From Flavobacterium sp. GT3R68 (GTDB lineage Bacteria > Bacteroidota > Bacteroidia > Flavobacteriales > Flavobacteriaceae), in the NCBI RefSeq assembly GCF_007109225.1, contig NZ_VJZK01000001.1:268731-332730 (forward strand): a DNA stretch of 64,000 nucleotides, read 5' to 3'. The notes under the pieces are model-generated. The model ran no database searches and had not been told where the DNA came from. It saw only the letters and a program-made list of their open reading frames with translations. Of the stretch, positions 1 to 7,973 are shown in pieces (positions within the stretch are counted from its first letter, which is position 1; every line of letters starts with the position of its first letter). The position numbers were made by a program, and so were the translations under genes.

Positions 1-200
1 ATCGCTTCCACCCTTTTTGCCCCAAATCTACCATAAACTTTACCTACTAATGCTATGGTGAAACAAATCTATACTGAAAGATTTAATAAAAAAAATAAAT
101 CAGAGGAACGGCTATAAAAATCGATGAAGCAAAACATCTTTGTTAGCAGAGTCGTTAAAATAGCCCTTTGATGCTATATTTCCTTGACTTTGTTCCAATA

Positions 201-229
201 AAAAAGGTGGAATCGCTTCCACCCTTTTT
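201..229. terminator. Hairpin between repeat units 1 and 2
   Basis: Stem GGTGGAA (206-212) and TTCCACC (217-223) with a 4-base loop, preceded by five A and followed by C and five T. On the minus strand, the direction of purF, it also ends in a T run, so it can act as a bidirectional intrinsic terminator. Confidence 0.7.
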
Positions 230-410
230 GCCCCAAATCTACCATAAACTTTACCTACTAATGCTATGGTGAAACAAATCTATACTGAAAGGATTAATAA
301 AAAAAATAAATCAGATGAACGGTTAGAAAAATCGATTAAACAAAAAATGTTGGTTTGTTAGCGTTCACAACCTGTTATATATTGTTACATTCGTTGACTT
401 TTTTCCAATA

Positions 411-439
411 AAAAAGGTGGAATTGCTTCCACCCTTTTT
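411..439. terminator. Hairpin between repeat units 2 and 3, first terminator after purF
   Basis: Same hairpin as the one at 201-229 with one loop change (TTGC instead of TCGC). It lies about 130 bases past the purF stop codon and is the first good terminator for purF. Loop change with intact stem fits selection on the hairpin. Confidence 0.7.
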
Positions 440-568
440 GCCCCAAATCTACCATAAACTTAACCTACTAATGCTATGGTGGAACAAATCTATATTGAAT
501 GCCTTAGTTTAAAAAATATATTAGACGAATGGCTAATAAAATCGATTAAGTGCATTTTTGTTACGATT

Positions 569-2467
569 TTAGTACGCTCTTGCGTCCTTCCCTTCGTAAA
601 AATTCATGAAAGCGCGGTTCACTACCCGGTTTCCACCCGGTGTTGGATAATCCCCTGTAAAGTACCAATCGCCCAAATTCTTTGGACAGGCAATGTGCAG
701 ATTTTCGACAGTCTGGAAAATGATTTTCACTTCGGCTTTTACTGAAACGTCGGTCAGCATAATGGCAATCTTATCTGAAATTTCCTGTGGATGGAACGGC
801 GCATAGATCTCATTTACATAATTGACCACTTCACTGTCTCTCATGTTTTCCTGAGCTTTGCATTTTTTGTACACTTCGTCTACAATATGGTACAGGTTTC
901 TTTCCTTCAATAATTCGAGCGCAGCCTGAAAAGCCACAAGGCCTTCCAATTTGGCCATATCTATACCATAACAGTCAGGGTAGCGAATTTGTGGCGCCGA
1001 CGATACTACAATAATGCTTTTTGGCTTCAAACGGTCCATCATTTTGATGATACTCATTTTTAGCGTGGTTCCCCGAACAATACTGTCATCAATGATCACT
1101 AAGTTGTCAGTTGGCTTGATTACGCCATACGTCACATCGTAAACGTGGGCCACCAAATCATTACGACTGCTGTCTTCGGTAATAAAAGTACGCAGCTTAG
1201 CATCTTTTATAGCCACTTTTTCAGTTCTGATTTTCACTGCAAGTAATTCTTGCAAAGACTCTTTGGTCAGCGTGTCCTTGTTCGCCAGAATGAAATTATT
1301 TTTTCGTTGGTTCAGAAAATCCTGAGCGGCTTCTACTATTCCGTAGAATGAGGTTTCTGCCGTGTTCGGAATATAAGAGAAAACCGTATTGTCGGTATCA
1401 TTATCGATGGCATCCAAAACTGCCGGCAGGATTAATTTTCCTAAATTTTTACGTTCCTGATAAATTTCGGCATCGCTTCCTCTGGAGAAATAAATCCGTT
1501 CGAAAGAACAGGCTTTTTTAACGGTTGGCGTAATGATTTCTTCTTCGGTAACTTTTCCGTTTTTCTTGATGATTAATGCATGTCCGGGGGTTAATTCCTG
1601 TACTTTTTCAAAATCAATATTGAATACGGTCTGTATCACCGGGCGTTCTGAGGCTACCACTACAATTTCATCATCCTGATAAAAATATGCAGGACGAATT
1701 CCTGCAGGATCCCTGAAAACGAATGCATCACCGTGGCCTAGAAGTCCCGCCATGGCATAACCACCGTCCCAACCTTTGGAAGCGCGGCGCAATATTTTGG
1801 CAATCTCTAATTTTTCTGCAATTACAGGAGACGCTTCTCTTTTGGACAAGCCATTCATTTTGCATTCATGATACAAGTCGGTTACTTCATCATCCAGAAA
1901 ATGACCTATTTTTTCCATCACCGTTACGGTATCCGCCATTTCTTTTGGATGCTGCCCCAGTTCAATCAGGCTGCTGAATAATTCTTTCACATTGGTCATG
2001 TTGAAATTTCCGGCAACAATCAGGTTCCGGTGCATCCAATTGTTCTGACGTAAAAAAGGGTGTACGCTTTCGATACTGTTTTTACCAAAAGTCCCATAGC
2101 GGACGTGTCCTAAAAATACTTCCCCTACGTAAGGAATGTTTTGTTTCTGAAGTGCCACATTGTCAGCATATTCCGGATGCAGCGCCATTTCTTCATTTAC
2201 TCTTTCATTGATTTGGGCAAACACATCCTGAATTGGCTGCGCATCATTGGAACGCACGCGGCTGATGTATCTTTCTCCCGGCTCCATATCCAGTTTGATG
2301 CTGGCAAAACCAGCTCCGTCCTGACCACGGTTGTGCTGTTTTTCCATAAGAAGATACATTTTTTGTATTCCGTAGAAAGCGGTACCGTACTTCTTTTTAT
2401 AAAATTCAAGCGGTTTTAGTAGTCTTAAAAATGCTATCCCACATTCGTGTTTAATTGCGTCGCTCAT
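569..2467 (-). CDS. purF: Amidophosphoribosyltransferase (PurF family)
   Basis: First committed step of purine synthesis: transfers the amide nitrogen of glutamine to PRPP to give phosphoribosylamine, in the cytoplasm. The N-terminal Ntn glutaminase half is visible: Cys9 in HECGIA would become the nucleophile after removal of a short propeptide, and HNRGQDGAGFAS follows at 45-56. The phosphoribosyltransferase half has the PRPP loop VIIDDSIVRGTT at about 457-468. At 632 residues it is well over 100 residues longer than the E. coli or B. subtilis enzyme, with extra sequence at about 60-115; I believe this long form is usual in Bacteroidota. It follows the PfkB gene, with a hairpin between them at 2552-2573. 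PurN is encoded 1.7 kb upstream on the same strand. Confidence 0.93.
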   Translation of the reverse strand: MSDAIKHECGIAFLRLLKPLEFYKKKYGTAFYGIQKMYLLMEKQHNRGQDGAGFASIKLDMEPGERYISRVRSNDAQPIQDVFAQINERVNEEMALHPEYADNVALQKQNIPYVGEVFLGHVRYGTFGKNSIESVHPFLRQNNWMHRNLIVAGNFNMTNVKELFSSLIELGQHPKEMADTVTVMEKIGHFLDDEVTDLYHECKMNGLSKREASPVIAEKLEIAKILRRASKGWDGGYAMAGLLGHGDAFVFRDPAGIRPAYFYQDDEIVVVASERPVIQTVFNIDFEKVQELTPGHALIIKKNGKVTEEEIITPTVKKACSFERIYFSRGSDAEIYQERKNLGKLILPAVLDAIDNDTDNTVFSYIPNTAETSFYGIVEAAQDFLNQRKNNFILANKDTLTKESLQELLAVKIRTEKVAIKDAKLRTFITEDSSRNDLVAHVYDVTYGVIKPTDNLVIIDDSIVRGTTLKMSIIKMMDRLKPKSIIVVSSAPQIRYPDCYGIDMAKLEGLVAFQAALELLKERNLYHIVDEVYKKCKAQENMRDSEVVNYVNEIYAPFHPQEISDKIAIMLTDVSVKAEVKIIFQTVENLHIACPKNLGDWYFTGDYPTPGGNRVVNRAFMNFYEGKDARAY

Positions 2468-2551
2468 TGTGTTGTTGTTTGTTGTAGTTGTATTATTTGC
2501 TCAACAATCATTCCATTGCGATGGAAATCCAGTTAAATTGTATATATTGAA

Positions 2552-2573
2552 AAAGCCCCGTTTCCGAGGCTTT
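2552..2573 (-). terminator. Hairpin between the PfkB gene and purF
   Basis: AAAGCCCCG and CGAGGCTTT pair around a short loop; on the minus strand a T run follows (CTTTTTC). It would end or attenuate transcripts from the PfkB gene 11 bases after its stop, leaving purF partly dependent on its own promoter in 2468-2551, which I could not place. Confidence 0.6.
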
Positions 2574-2584
2574 GCATAATTGCA

Positions 2585-3508
2585 TTATAATGTAATTTCG
2601 AATTGTGTCAAAGATTTGAATTGTTTCAATCTGTTAACAACTTCTTCGTTTTCAAGGCCAATCATTCTTTCGGTCCCGAATTTTTCTACACAGAAGGAAG
2701 CTAAATTGGATCCATAAATAATGGCGTTTTTCATATTGTCAAAAGACACATTTTCGCTTTGCGTAATGTATCCTGCGAATCCTCCTGCAAAAGTGTCTCC
2801 CGCCCCTGTTGGATCGAAAACTTCTTCCAAAGGTAATGCCGGAGCAAAGAATACCTCTTTGTTATGGAACAAAAGCGCTCCGTGTTCTCCTTTTTTGATC
2901 ACCACATATTTTGGTCCCATCGTATGGATTTTGGCAGCAGCTTTCACTAATGAGTATTCCCCTGAAAGTTGTCTCGCCTCTTCATCATTGATGGTAATCA
3001 CGTCCACACGTTTGATTACTTCCAATAATTCCGGCAACGCACAGTCCATCCAAAAATTCATTGTATCCAAAACCACCAATTTAGGTTGTGTTGTCATCTG
3101 ATCCAAAACACTGCTTTGAACTAATGGATGTAAGTTCCCTAACATCACCACGTCTGCATCCTGAAAATTCTGAGGCACTTTTGGCTGAAAATCTGCCAAT
3201 ACATTCAATTGAGTATCCAAAGTATCCCTTGAATTCAAATCATTATGGTAACGACCGCTCCAAAAGAAGGTTTTTCCGCCCGGAACTATTTCAAGACCTG
3301 AAATATCAATATTTCGTGCTGTCAATAAATCTAAATATTCTTGTGGGAAATCATCACCGACAACAGAAACGATAGCAGATTTTAAGTTAAAATGGGAAGC
3401 CGACAGACCAATATAAGTTCCAGCTCCGCCTAAAATTTTATCTGTTTTTCCAAAAGGAGTTTCAATAGCGTCGAAAGCAACGGTTCCAACAATCAATAAT
3501 TTATTCAT
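2585..3508 (-). CDS. PfkB-family carbohydrate kinase
   Basis: Ribokinase-like kinase of 307 residues that should phosphorylate a sugar or nucleoside with ATP. The PfkB signature is clear: GGAG near 27-30 and DPTGAGDTFAGGF at 232-244, where Asp238 is the catalytic base and GAGD forms the anion hole. IKKGEHG at about 204-210 fits the nucleotide-binding side. The substrate cannot be read from sequence; location between rnhA/purN and purF suggests a link to purine or ribose metabolism, but that is inference. It has its own promoter (3620-3650). Confidence 0.85.
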   Translation of the reverse strand: MNKLLIVGTVAFDAIETPFGKTDKILGGAGTYIGLSASHFNLKSAIVSVVGDDFPQEYLDLLTARNIDISGLEIVPGGKTFFWSGRYHNDLNSRDTLDTQLNVLADFQPKVPQNFQDADVVMLGNLHPLVQSSVLDQMTTQPKLVVLDTMNFWMDCALPELLEVIKRVDVITINDEEARQLSGEYSLVKAAAKIHTMGPKYVVIKKGEHGALLFHNKEVFFAPALPLEEVFDPTGAGDTFAGGFAGYITQSENVSFDNMKNAIIYGSNLASFCVEKFGTERMIGLENEEVVNRLKQFKSLTQFEITL

Positions 3509-3619
3509 ACTTAGATAATATTTGTTTTTTTTAGATTATGGAATTGGCATATCTTCATCGGTGTGTACATCGAATTTATCTTATGCTTCAATTCATTTCC
3601 TGAGTTTCGAATTAAGGGG

Positions 3620-3650
3620 CAAAGATACTTTATAAGTTTGAAAGTTGCAA
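3620..3650 (-). promoter_or_regulatory. Promoter for the PfkB gene
   Basis: On the minus strand TATCTTTG (3620-3627) is preceded by TTG (3648-3650) at a spacing of 20, matching the Bacteroidota housekeeping consensus. The predicted leader is about 105 bases. It separates the PfkB gene from rnhA/purN. Confidence 0.7.
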
Positions 3651-3701
3651 TGGGTCTTAGTTGTAAAGTTTTGCCAAATTATAAAGCTGAAAAACAGTAA
3701 G

Positions 3702-4181
3702 TTAAATTACTTTTCGTTCCTCGTTTTCATAAAAAGCATCAACGGATTGCTGGGCGCTTTGGGAACCCATTACCGCCAATACATCGCATCTTTCGTTTTG
3801 CGGATGATTGTTGTGGCCTCGAATCCATTGGAAATCGACCTGGTGCTTGCGGTAAATTTTCAGAAAACGTGCCCATAGATCCGGGTTTTTCTTTCCTGCA
3901 AAACCTTTTTTCTCCCAACCGAAAACCCATTTTTTTAAAACGGAGTCCACAACGTATTTCGAATCCGACACTACAAGGACTTTGGTGTTGGGGCTTTTTA
4001 ATTTTTCGAGTCCAACAATAACCGCGAGCAATTCCATGCGGTTGTTCGTTGTGTGACGGAAGCCTTCATAAAATTCTTTTCTATATGGTTTTCCAACCCA
4101 TTCCATCACCACTCCATACCCACCGGGCCCAGGATTTCCTTTGGCAGCGCCATCTGTATAGATATGTACGTCGTGACTCAT
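3702..4181 (-). CDS. rnhA: Ribonuclease HI
   Basis: Degrades the RNA strand of RNA-DNA hybrids (R-loops, primers). Length 159 is typical. All four acidic catalytic residues can be placed: Asp10 in IYTDGAAKGNPGPGG, Glu50 in NNRMELLAV, Asp73 in VVSDSKYV and Asp133 in NERCDVLA, with His123 in RGHNNHPQNE as the flexible-loop histidine. It lies 30 bases after purN on the same strand and is probably co-transcribed with it. 3509-3701 after it holds only the promoter of the next gene. Confidence 0.95.
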   Translation of the reverse strand: MSHDVHIYTDGAAKGNPGPGGYGVVMEWVGKPYRKEFYEGFRHTTNNRMELLAVIVGLEKLKSPNTKVLVVSDSKYVVDSVLKKWVFGWEKKGFAGKKNPDLWARFLKIYRKHQVDFQWIRGHNNHPQNERCDVLAVMGSQSAQQSVDAFYENEERKVI

Positions 4182-4211
4182 TTATAGGTTATGTGTTTAT
4201 TTGATGAAATA

Positions 4212-4772
4212 TTACTTCAGTAATTCCGCAATTACCTCCGGAAAATGAAGCTGTTCCAACTGATGGACTTTCTCGGCCACTTCTTCCGGGGATTCCTTTC
4301 CGTTAAGCGCGACAGTTTTTTGAAAAATGATGTTTCCCTCATCATAATGTTCATTGACAAAATGGATTGAAATCCCGGTCTCCACCTCTTTATTTTCTAT
4401 AATAGCGCGGTGCACGTGCATTCCATACATTCCCTTTCCACCATATTTAGGCAAAAGCGCAGGATGGATGTTGATGATTTTATCCGGGAAAGCTTCTACT
4501 AGACTATGAGGTAATTTCAATAAAAAACCGGCTAACACAATTAAATCAGGCTTCAAATCGATTAGTTTTTGAAGGATGGTTCCGTCTGAAAACTGTTCTT
4601 TTGAAAAAACCACCGTCGGTACATTTAATTTTTGGGCTCTCTCTAATACTTTGGCATCTGGATTGTTAGAAAATACCGCGGCTACAGTTCCGCTATTTGT
4701 TTTGTTGAAATGCAGTATGATGTTTTCAGCATTGGTACCCGATCCCGAAGCAAATAGCACTATCTTTTTCAT
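4212..4772 (-). CDS. purN: Phosphoribosylglycinamide formyltransferase
   Basis: Transfers a formyl group from 10-formyl-THF to GAR, the third step of purine synthesis. 186 residues, the normal size of the folate-dependent PurN. Seen: the nucleotide loop FASGSGTNAENI near 8-18, the active-site stretch INIHPALLPKYGGKGMYG with Asn101 and His103, and Asp144 in NEHYDEGNII, the conserved catalytic triad. First gene of a minus-strand pair with rnhA and divergent from acpP; the 174-base gap must hold its promoter, but I could not find a convincing TAnnTTTG box on the minus strand. Confidence 0.95.
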   Translation of the reverse strand: MKKIVLFASGSGTNAENIILHFNKTNSGTVAAVFSNNPDAKVLERAQKLNVPTVVFSKEQFSDGTILQKLIDLKPDLIVLAGFLLKLPHSLVEAFPDKIINIHPALLPKYGGKGMYGMHVHRAIIENKEVETGISIHFVNEHYDEGNIIFQKTVALNGKESPEEVAEKVHQLEQLHFPEVIAELLK

Positions 4773-4909
4773 TTATCCTGTGGTTTTTATCACACAAAAA
4801 AAAGAATAATAAATGATAATAAATAGATTTAGGGAGTCTTTATTAAATTATTTTTTTAAATTCGTAGTCACATTTATTAACTAAAGTGTGGTTTTAAAAT
4901 AAAGTTTTT

Positions 4910-4917
4910 TATTTTTG
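4910..4917 (+). promoter_or_regulatory. Promoter box for acpP
   Basis: TATTTTTG, a perfect TAnnTTTG box, 29 bases before the acpP start. A TGTG lies 19 bases upstream in the place of the usual TTG. This should drive the whole acpP-fabF-rnc cluster. Confidence 0.6.
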
Positions 4918-4946
4918 CCATCAATTAAATTTTAAAATTAAAGATT

Positions 4947-5183
4947 ATGTCAGACATTGCATCAAGAGTTAAAGCGATTATCGTAGACAAATTAGGCGTT
5001 GACGAAAACGAAGTTGTAACAGAAGCAAGCTTCACGAATGATTTAGGAGCTGATTCATTAGACACTGTTGAACTTATTATGGAGTTTGAAAAAGAATTTG
5101 ACATCCAGATTCCAGACGACCAAGCTGAAAACATTGCTACTGTAGGTCAAGCAATTTCTTACATCGAAGAAGCTAAAAAATAA
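4947..5183 (+). CDS. acpP: Acyl carrier protein
   Basis: Small acidic four-helix carrier of 78 residues that holds growing fatty acids on a phosphopantetheine arm. The attachment motif [11 protein letters not shown] is present with Ser37 as the modified residue. It is followed by fabF, the elongating synthase that uses it, the standard bacterial order, and by a hairpin at 5193-5220 that may raise its level over the downstream genes. Starts at the only reasonable ATG. Confidence 0.97.
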   Translation: MSDIASRVKAIIVDKLGVDENEVVTEASFTNDLGADSLDTVELIMEFEKEFDIQIPDDQAENIATVGQAISYIEEAKK

Positions 5184-5192
5184 TACATTTTG

Positions 5193-5220
5193 CACCCGTA
5201 GTCAGCTTTGTTTACGGGTG
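5193..5220 (+). terminator. Hairpin terminator after acpP
   Basis: CACCCGTA (5193-5200) pairs with TACGGGTG (5213-5220), followed within a few bases by a T-rich stretch. Placed 10 bases after the acpP stop, it would give abundant monocistronic acpP mRNA with partial read-through to fabF. Confidence 0.65.
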
Positions 5221-5282
5221 TTATTATTTTTTTAAATTTTAAACCATTGATTGTGAAAGCAATCATCAATATAAAGTATTGT

Positions 5283-5332
5283 AATACCTATGTCTTTTTA
5301 TGATTTATAACATAGAAGAAAGCATAGGTATT
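5283..5332. repeat. Perfect 10-bp inverted repeat before fabF
   Basis: AATACCTATG (5283-5292) and CATAGGTATT (5323-5332) are exact inverted copies 30 bases apart, ending 34 bases before the fabF start. There is no T run, so it is not a simple terminator. It could be an operator for a dimeric regulator or an mRNA hairpin that sets fabF expression; nothing in the sequence decides. Confidence 0.55.
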
Positions 5333-5366
5333 ATTTGTTTACATTCATAACCATAAAATTGTACGT

Positions 5367-6620
5367 ATGGAATTAAGGCGAGTTGTAGTAACAGGTTTAG
5401 GTGCACTTACCCCGATTGGGAACAACATCCAGGAATTTTGGGATGGTCTTATAAATGGCGTTAGTGGTGCTGCTCCGATTACTTATTTTGACACTTCTAA
5501 ATTTAAAACGAAGTTTGCCTGCGAATTAAAAGGTTTCAATGTCGAAGATTTTATAGACCGAAAAGAAGCCAGAAAGATGGACCGTTATGCGCAATATGCC
5601 ATGGTTTCGTCTGACGAGGCGGTACGTGATGCCAATTTTGATCTGGAAAAATTAGACAAGGACCGCGTAGGTGTAATTTGGGGTTCAGGAATCGGTGGAT
5701 TGGAGACATTTCAGATTGAGATGCTTGATTATGCCAAAGGAGACGGAACACCACGTTTCAATCCTTTCTTTATACCAAAGATGATTTCGGATATTGCTTG
5801 TGGGCATATCTCTATAAAATACGGATTCAGAGGGCCTAACTTCGCGACAGTTTCTGCTTGTGCGTCTTCTACCAATGCCATTATTGACGCTTTCAATTAT
5901 ATTCGATTGGGGCATGCCGATGCAATGATTACCGGAGGCTCTGAAGCTGCCGTTACCATTGCCGGAATGGGCGGATTCAACGCCATGCATGCCTTGTCAA
6001 CCAGGAATGACGATCCTAAAACCGCTTCCAGACCAATGGACAAAGAGCGTGACGGTTTTGTTCTTGGTGAAGGTGCCGGAGCGTTGGTTCTGGAAGAATA
6101 CGAACATGCAATAGCACGTGGTGCTACTATTTATTGTGAAATTGGCGGAGGCGGAATGTCAGCAGACGCACATCATATTACGGCTCCACATCCGGAAGGA
6201 TTAGGCGCGAAAAATGTAATGATCAACTGTTTGAGAGATGCCGGGTTAAAACCGACAGACGTAGACGGTGTGAACATGCACGGTACATCAACTCCTTTAG
6301 GGGATATGGCCGAAAGCAAAGCGATTCTTCACGTTTTTGGCGAACACGCTTATACGATGAACCTGAATTCGACTAAATCGATGACTGGACATTTATTGGG
6401 TGCTGCCGGAGCTGTAGAAACTATTTCGTCTATTCTTTCCTTGAAACATGGAATAGTTCCTCCAACCATCAATCATTTTACCGATGACGAAAACATTGAC
6501 GGTAAATTGAATTTCACTTTCAACAAAGCTCAGAAAAGAGATATGAAAGTGGTCATGAGCAATACTTTTGGTTTTGGTGGTCACAATGCTTGCGTTCTTG
6601 TTAAAAAACTGGACCTTTAA
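5367..6620 (+). CDS. fabF: Beta-ketoacyl-ACP synthase II
   Basis: Condenses malonyl-ACP with acyl-ACP in fatty-acid elongation. 417 residues, usual for FabF. The thiolase-fold triad is complete: Cys165 in TVSACASST, His305 in NMHGTSTPLGD and His342 in SMTGHLLGAAGA. GFGGHNACVL near the C terminus is the conserved glycine-rich loop. Sits between acpP and rnc with a 9-base gap to rnc, so rnc is co-transcribed. FabF rather than FabB is chosen from the acpP-fabF-rnc context. Confidence 0.96.
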   Translation: MELRRVVVTGLGALTPIGNNIQEFWDGLINGVSGAAPITYFDTSKFKTKFACELKGFNVEDFIDRKEARKMDRYAQYAMVSSDEAVRDANFDLEKLDKDRVGVIWGSGIGGLETFQIEMLDYAKGDGTPRFNPFFIPKMISDIACGHISIKYGFRGPNFATVSACASSTNAIIDAFNYIRLGHADAMITGGSEAAVTIAGMGGFNAMHALSTRNDDPKTASRPMDKERDGFVLGEGAGALVLEEYEHAIARGATIYCEIGGGGMSADAHHITAPHPEGLGAKNVMINCLRDAGLKPTDVDGVNMHGTSTPLGDMAESKAILHVFGEHAYTMNLNSTKSMTGHLLGAAGAVETISSILSLKHGIVPPTINHFTDDENIDGKLNFTFNKAQKRDMKVVMSNTFGFGGHNACVLVKKLDL

Positions 6621-6629
6621 TTAAATGTT

Positions 6630-7370
6630 ATGGGTATAATCAGAAAAATATTTCAAAAATCCCGCTCTGAAGAAGACGGGATTTTTTTTACTGATATGCA
6701 AAAAATAATAGGATTCAAACCTATTACCATTAGTTACTACAAAAAAGCGTTTACCCACCGCTCCTTAAGCAAAATGGATCCGAAAGGAAATCCAGTCAAT
6801 TACGAACGATTGGAATTTCTCGGCGATTCAATGCTTAGTTCAGTTATTGCCGCCCACCTTTTCAGTAAGGCACCGGCCGGAGACGAAGGGTATTTGACAA
6901 AAATGCGTTCCAAAATTGTCAGCCGCGAACATTTGAACGAATTGGGAAGAGATCTTAATTTAATCCAATTCATTGAAAGTAAGGTTCCGGTGCAGCATTT
7001 CGGCGAAAATATCCACGGAAATCTTTTTGAAGCATTGGTTGGAGCCATTTTTCTTGATCGCGGCTATCCATATTGCGAAAAATTCATCCAAAAAAGGGTC
7101 ATTCTTCCGTATGTGGATATTGCTAAACTGGAAGGAAAAGTCATCAGTTACAAAAGTTTGCTGATTGAATGGTGCCAGAAAGAGAAAAAAACGTTTCATT
7201 ATGATGTATATGAGGATAATGAAATCACCGGGGAAAGACTCTTCGGCGTGAAGTTAAGCATTGACGACAAAGTAGTTGCAAAAGCCCGGGCCACTTCAAA
7301 AAAGAAAGCCGAAGAAAAAGCTTCTCAACGCGCTTATTTTGTGTTTCAAACAAAAATCGACGGGAAATAA
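6630..7370 (+). CDS. rnc: Ribonuclease III
   Basis: Cleaves double-stranded RNA, including rRNA precursors and structured mRNAs. The catalytic signature NYERLEFLGDSML (about 57-69) is intact, with Glu62 and Asp66, and the second acidic site appears in NLFEALVGAIFLDRGY. A double-stranded RNA-binding domain fills the last 75 residues, ending in KKKAEEKASQRA. 246 residues. Co-transcribed with fabF, as in many bacteria. Ends before a strong hairpin (7391-7430). Confidence 0.95.
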   Translation: MGIIRKIFQKSRSEEDGIFFTDMQKIIGFKPITISYYKKAFTHRSLSKMDPKGNPVNYERLEFLGDSMLSSVIAAHLFSKAPAGDEGYLTKMRSKIVSREHLNELGRDLNLIQFIESKVPVQHFGENIHGNLFEALVGAIFLDRGYPYCEKFIQKRVILPYVDIAKLEGKVISYKSLLIEWCQKEKKTFHYDVYEDNEITGERLFGVKLSIDDKVVAKARATSKKKAEEKASQRAYFVFQTKIDGK

Positions 7371-7390
7371 TTTAATTTTCATGCTTGTCT

Positions 7391-7430
7391 ACATGTTTTC
7401 GTTAAAAATTTAACGTTAACATGTTTTTTT
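7391..7430 (+). terminator. Terminator after rnc
   Basis: A nearly perfect long hairpin: ACATGTT, two mismatched T, CGTTAAA, a 2-base loop, then TTTAACG, two T and AACATGT, followed by seven T. It would end the acpP-fabF-rnc transcript. Confidence 0.8.
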
Positions 7431-7484
7431 ACGCCTCTTTTTATTACGAAGAAACAGTATATTTACAGACTTATTTAAACAGTA

Positions 7485-7967
7485 ATGGCGACTCATAAGT
7501 TGTACATAGGAGAATTTGACGACGTTGACTATGAGCTCGTTGCGATACACACTTCTTTGGAAGATTATCGCCTGGCTTATTTTTTAAACCAGAAATTGCC
7601 CATCCTTTTGAGCAAGAGTAAAAACGAGATTCAGATTACAGTAAAAGAGGGCGAAACCCATTTTTCCAGATACATTTTTGAGGAAATTGAAATCGACAGC
7701 TATTGGAATCTCATTCAGAATAAAAACGAGGTAATCGTCCAAAAAAAAGACAACCAGCAGAATCTTTTTGCCGATACAAGCATGGAAGTTTCCACTAAGG
7801 TATATCTGTTGCCCGAATTGAAGAAAGTTGATTTTTTCCTCAAAATCGAAAATGCGGAAGTGGACATCGAGGAAATTACCACTAAAATAAATACAATAGA
7901 TCGGATATCGGCGGTTTATAAAGTTGATAACGATCAGATAAAATCAAAAAACAATTTAATTTTTTAA
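7485..7967 (+). CDS. IPExxxVDY family protein
   Basis: 160-residue cytoplasmic protein without signal peptide or membrane segment. I recognise it by position and by LPELKKVDF at about 108-116, which matches the IPExxxVDY motif that names this Bacteroidota family. Function unknown. The neighbourhood rnc - this gene - pyk is the usual one in Flavobacterium as I recall. It begins with a hydrophilic region and has many acidic residues. The gap to pyk is only 6 bases, so the two are translated from one mRNA; a weak box TATATTTA at 7458-7465 lies 20 bases upstream of the start. Confidence 0.75.
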   Translation: MATHKLYIGEFDDVDYELVAIHTSLEDYRLAYFLNQKLPILLSKSKNEIQITVKEGETHFSRYIFEEIEIDSYWNLIQNKNEVIVQKKDNQQNLFADTSMEVSTKVYLLPELKKVDFFLKIENAEVDIEEITTKINTIDRISAVYKVDNDQIKSKNNLIF

Positions 7968-7973
7968 TACAAA

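Larger units (their letters stand above)
1..549. repeat. Three tandem units of about 210 bp behind purF
   Basis: The sequence beginning at 1 recurs at 212 and again at 422, so the period is 211 then 210 bp. The first 80 or so bases of each unit are nearly identical; the rest of each unit drifts. The third unit runs into the purF stop codon at about 549-569. At each junction (201-229 and 411-439) there is a hairpin with stem GGTGGAA/TTCCACC, A-rich before and T-rich after, that could terminate transcription on either strand. On the minus strand each unit also carries two exact TAGATTTG boxes (23-30 and 64-71; 234-241 and 275-282; 444-451 and 485-492). Position 1 begins inside a hairpin, so at least one more unit probably lies outside the window. 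No protein of normal size is encoded. Confidence 0.9.

Noticed and set aside
174..455. Two short minus-strand frames (23 and 26 residues) starting MVDLGQKGWK at 245 and 455 in the tandem units
   Set aside because: They run through the terminator hairpin, the few base changes between copies all change the amino acid, and no third full copy can be checked. Conservation fits RNA or DNA structure better than protein.
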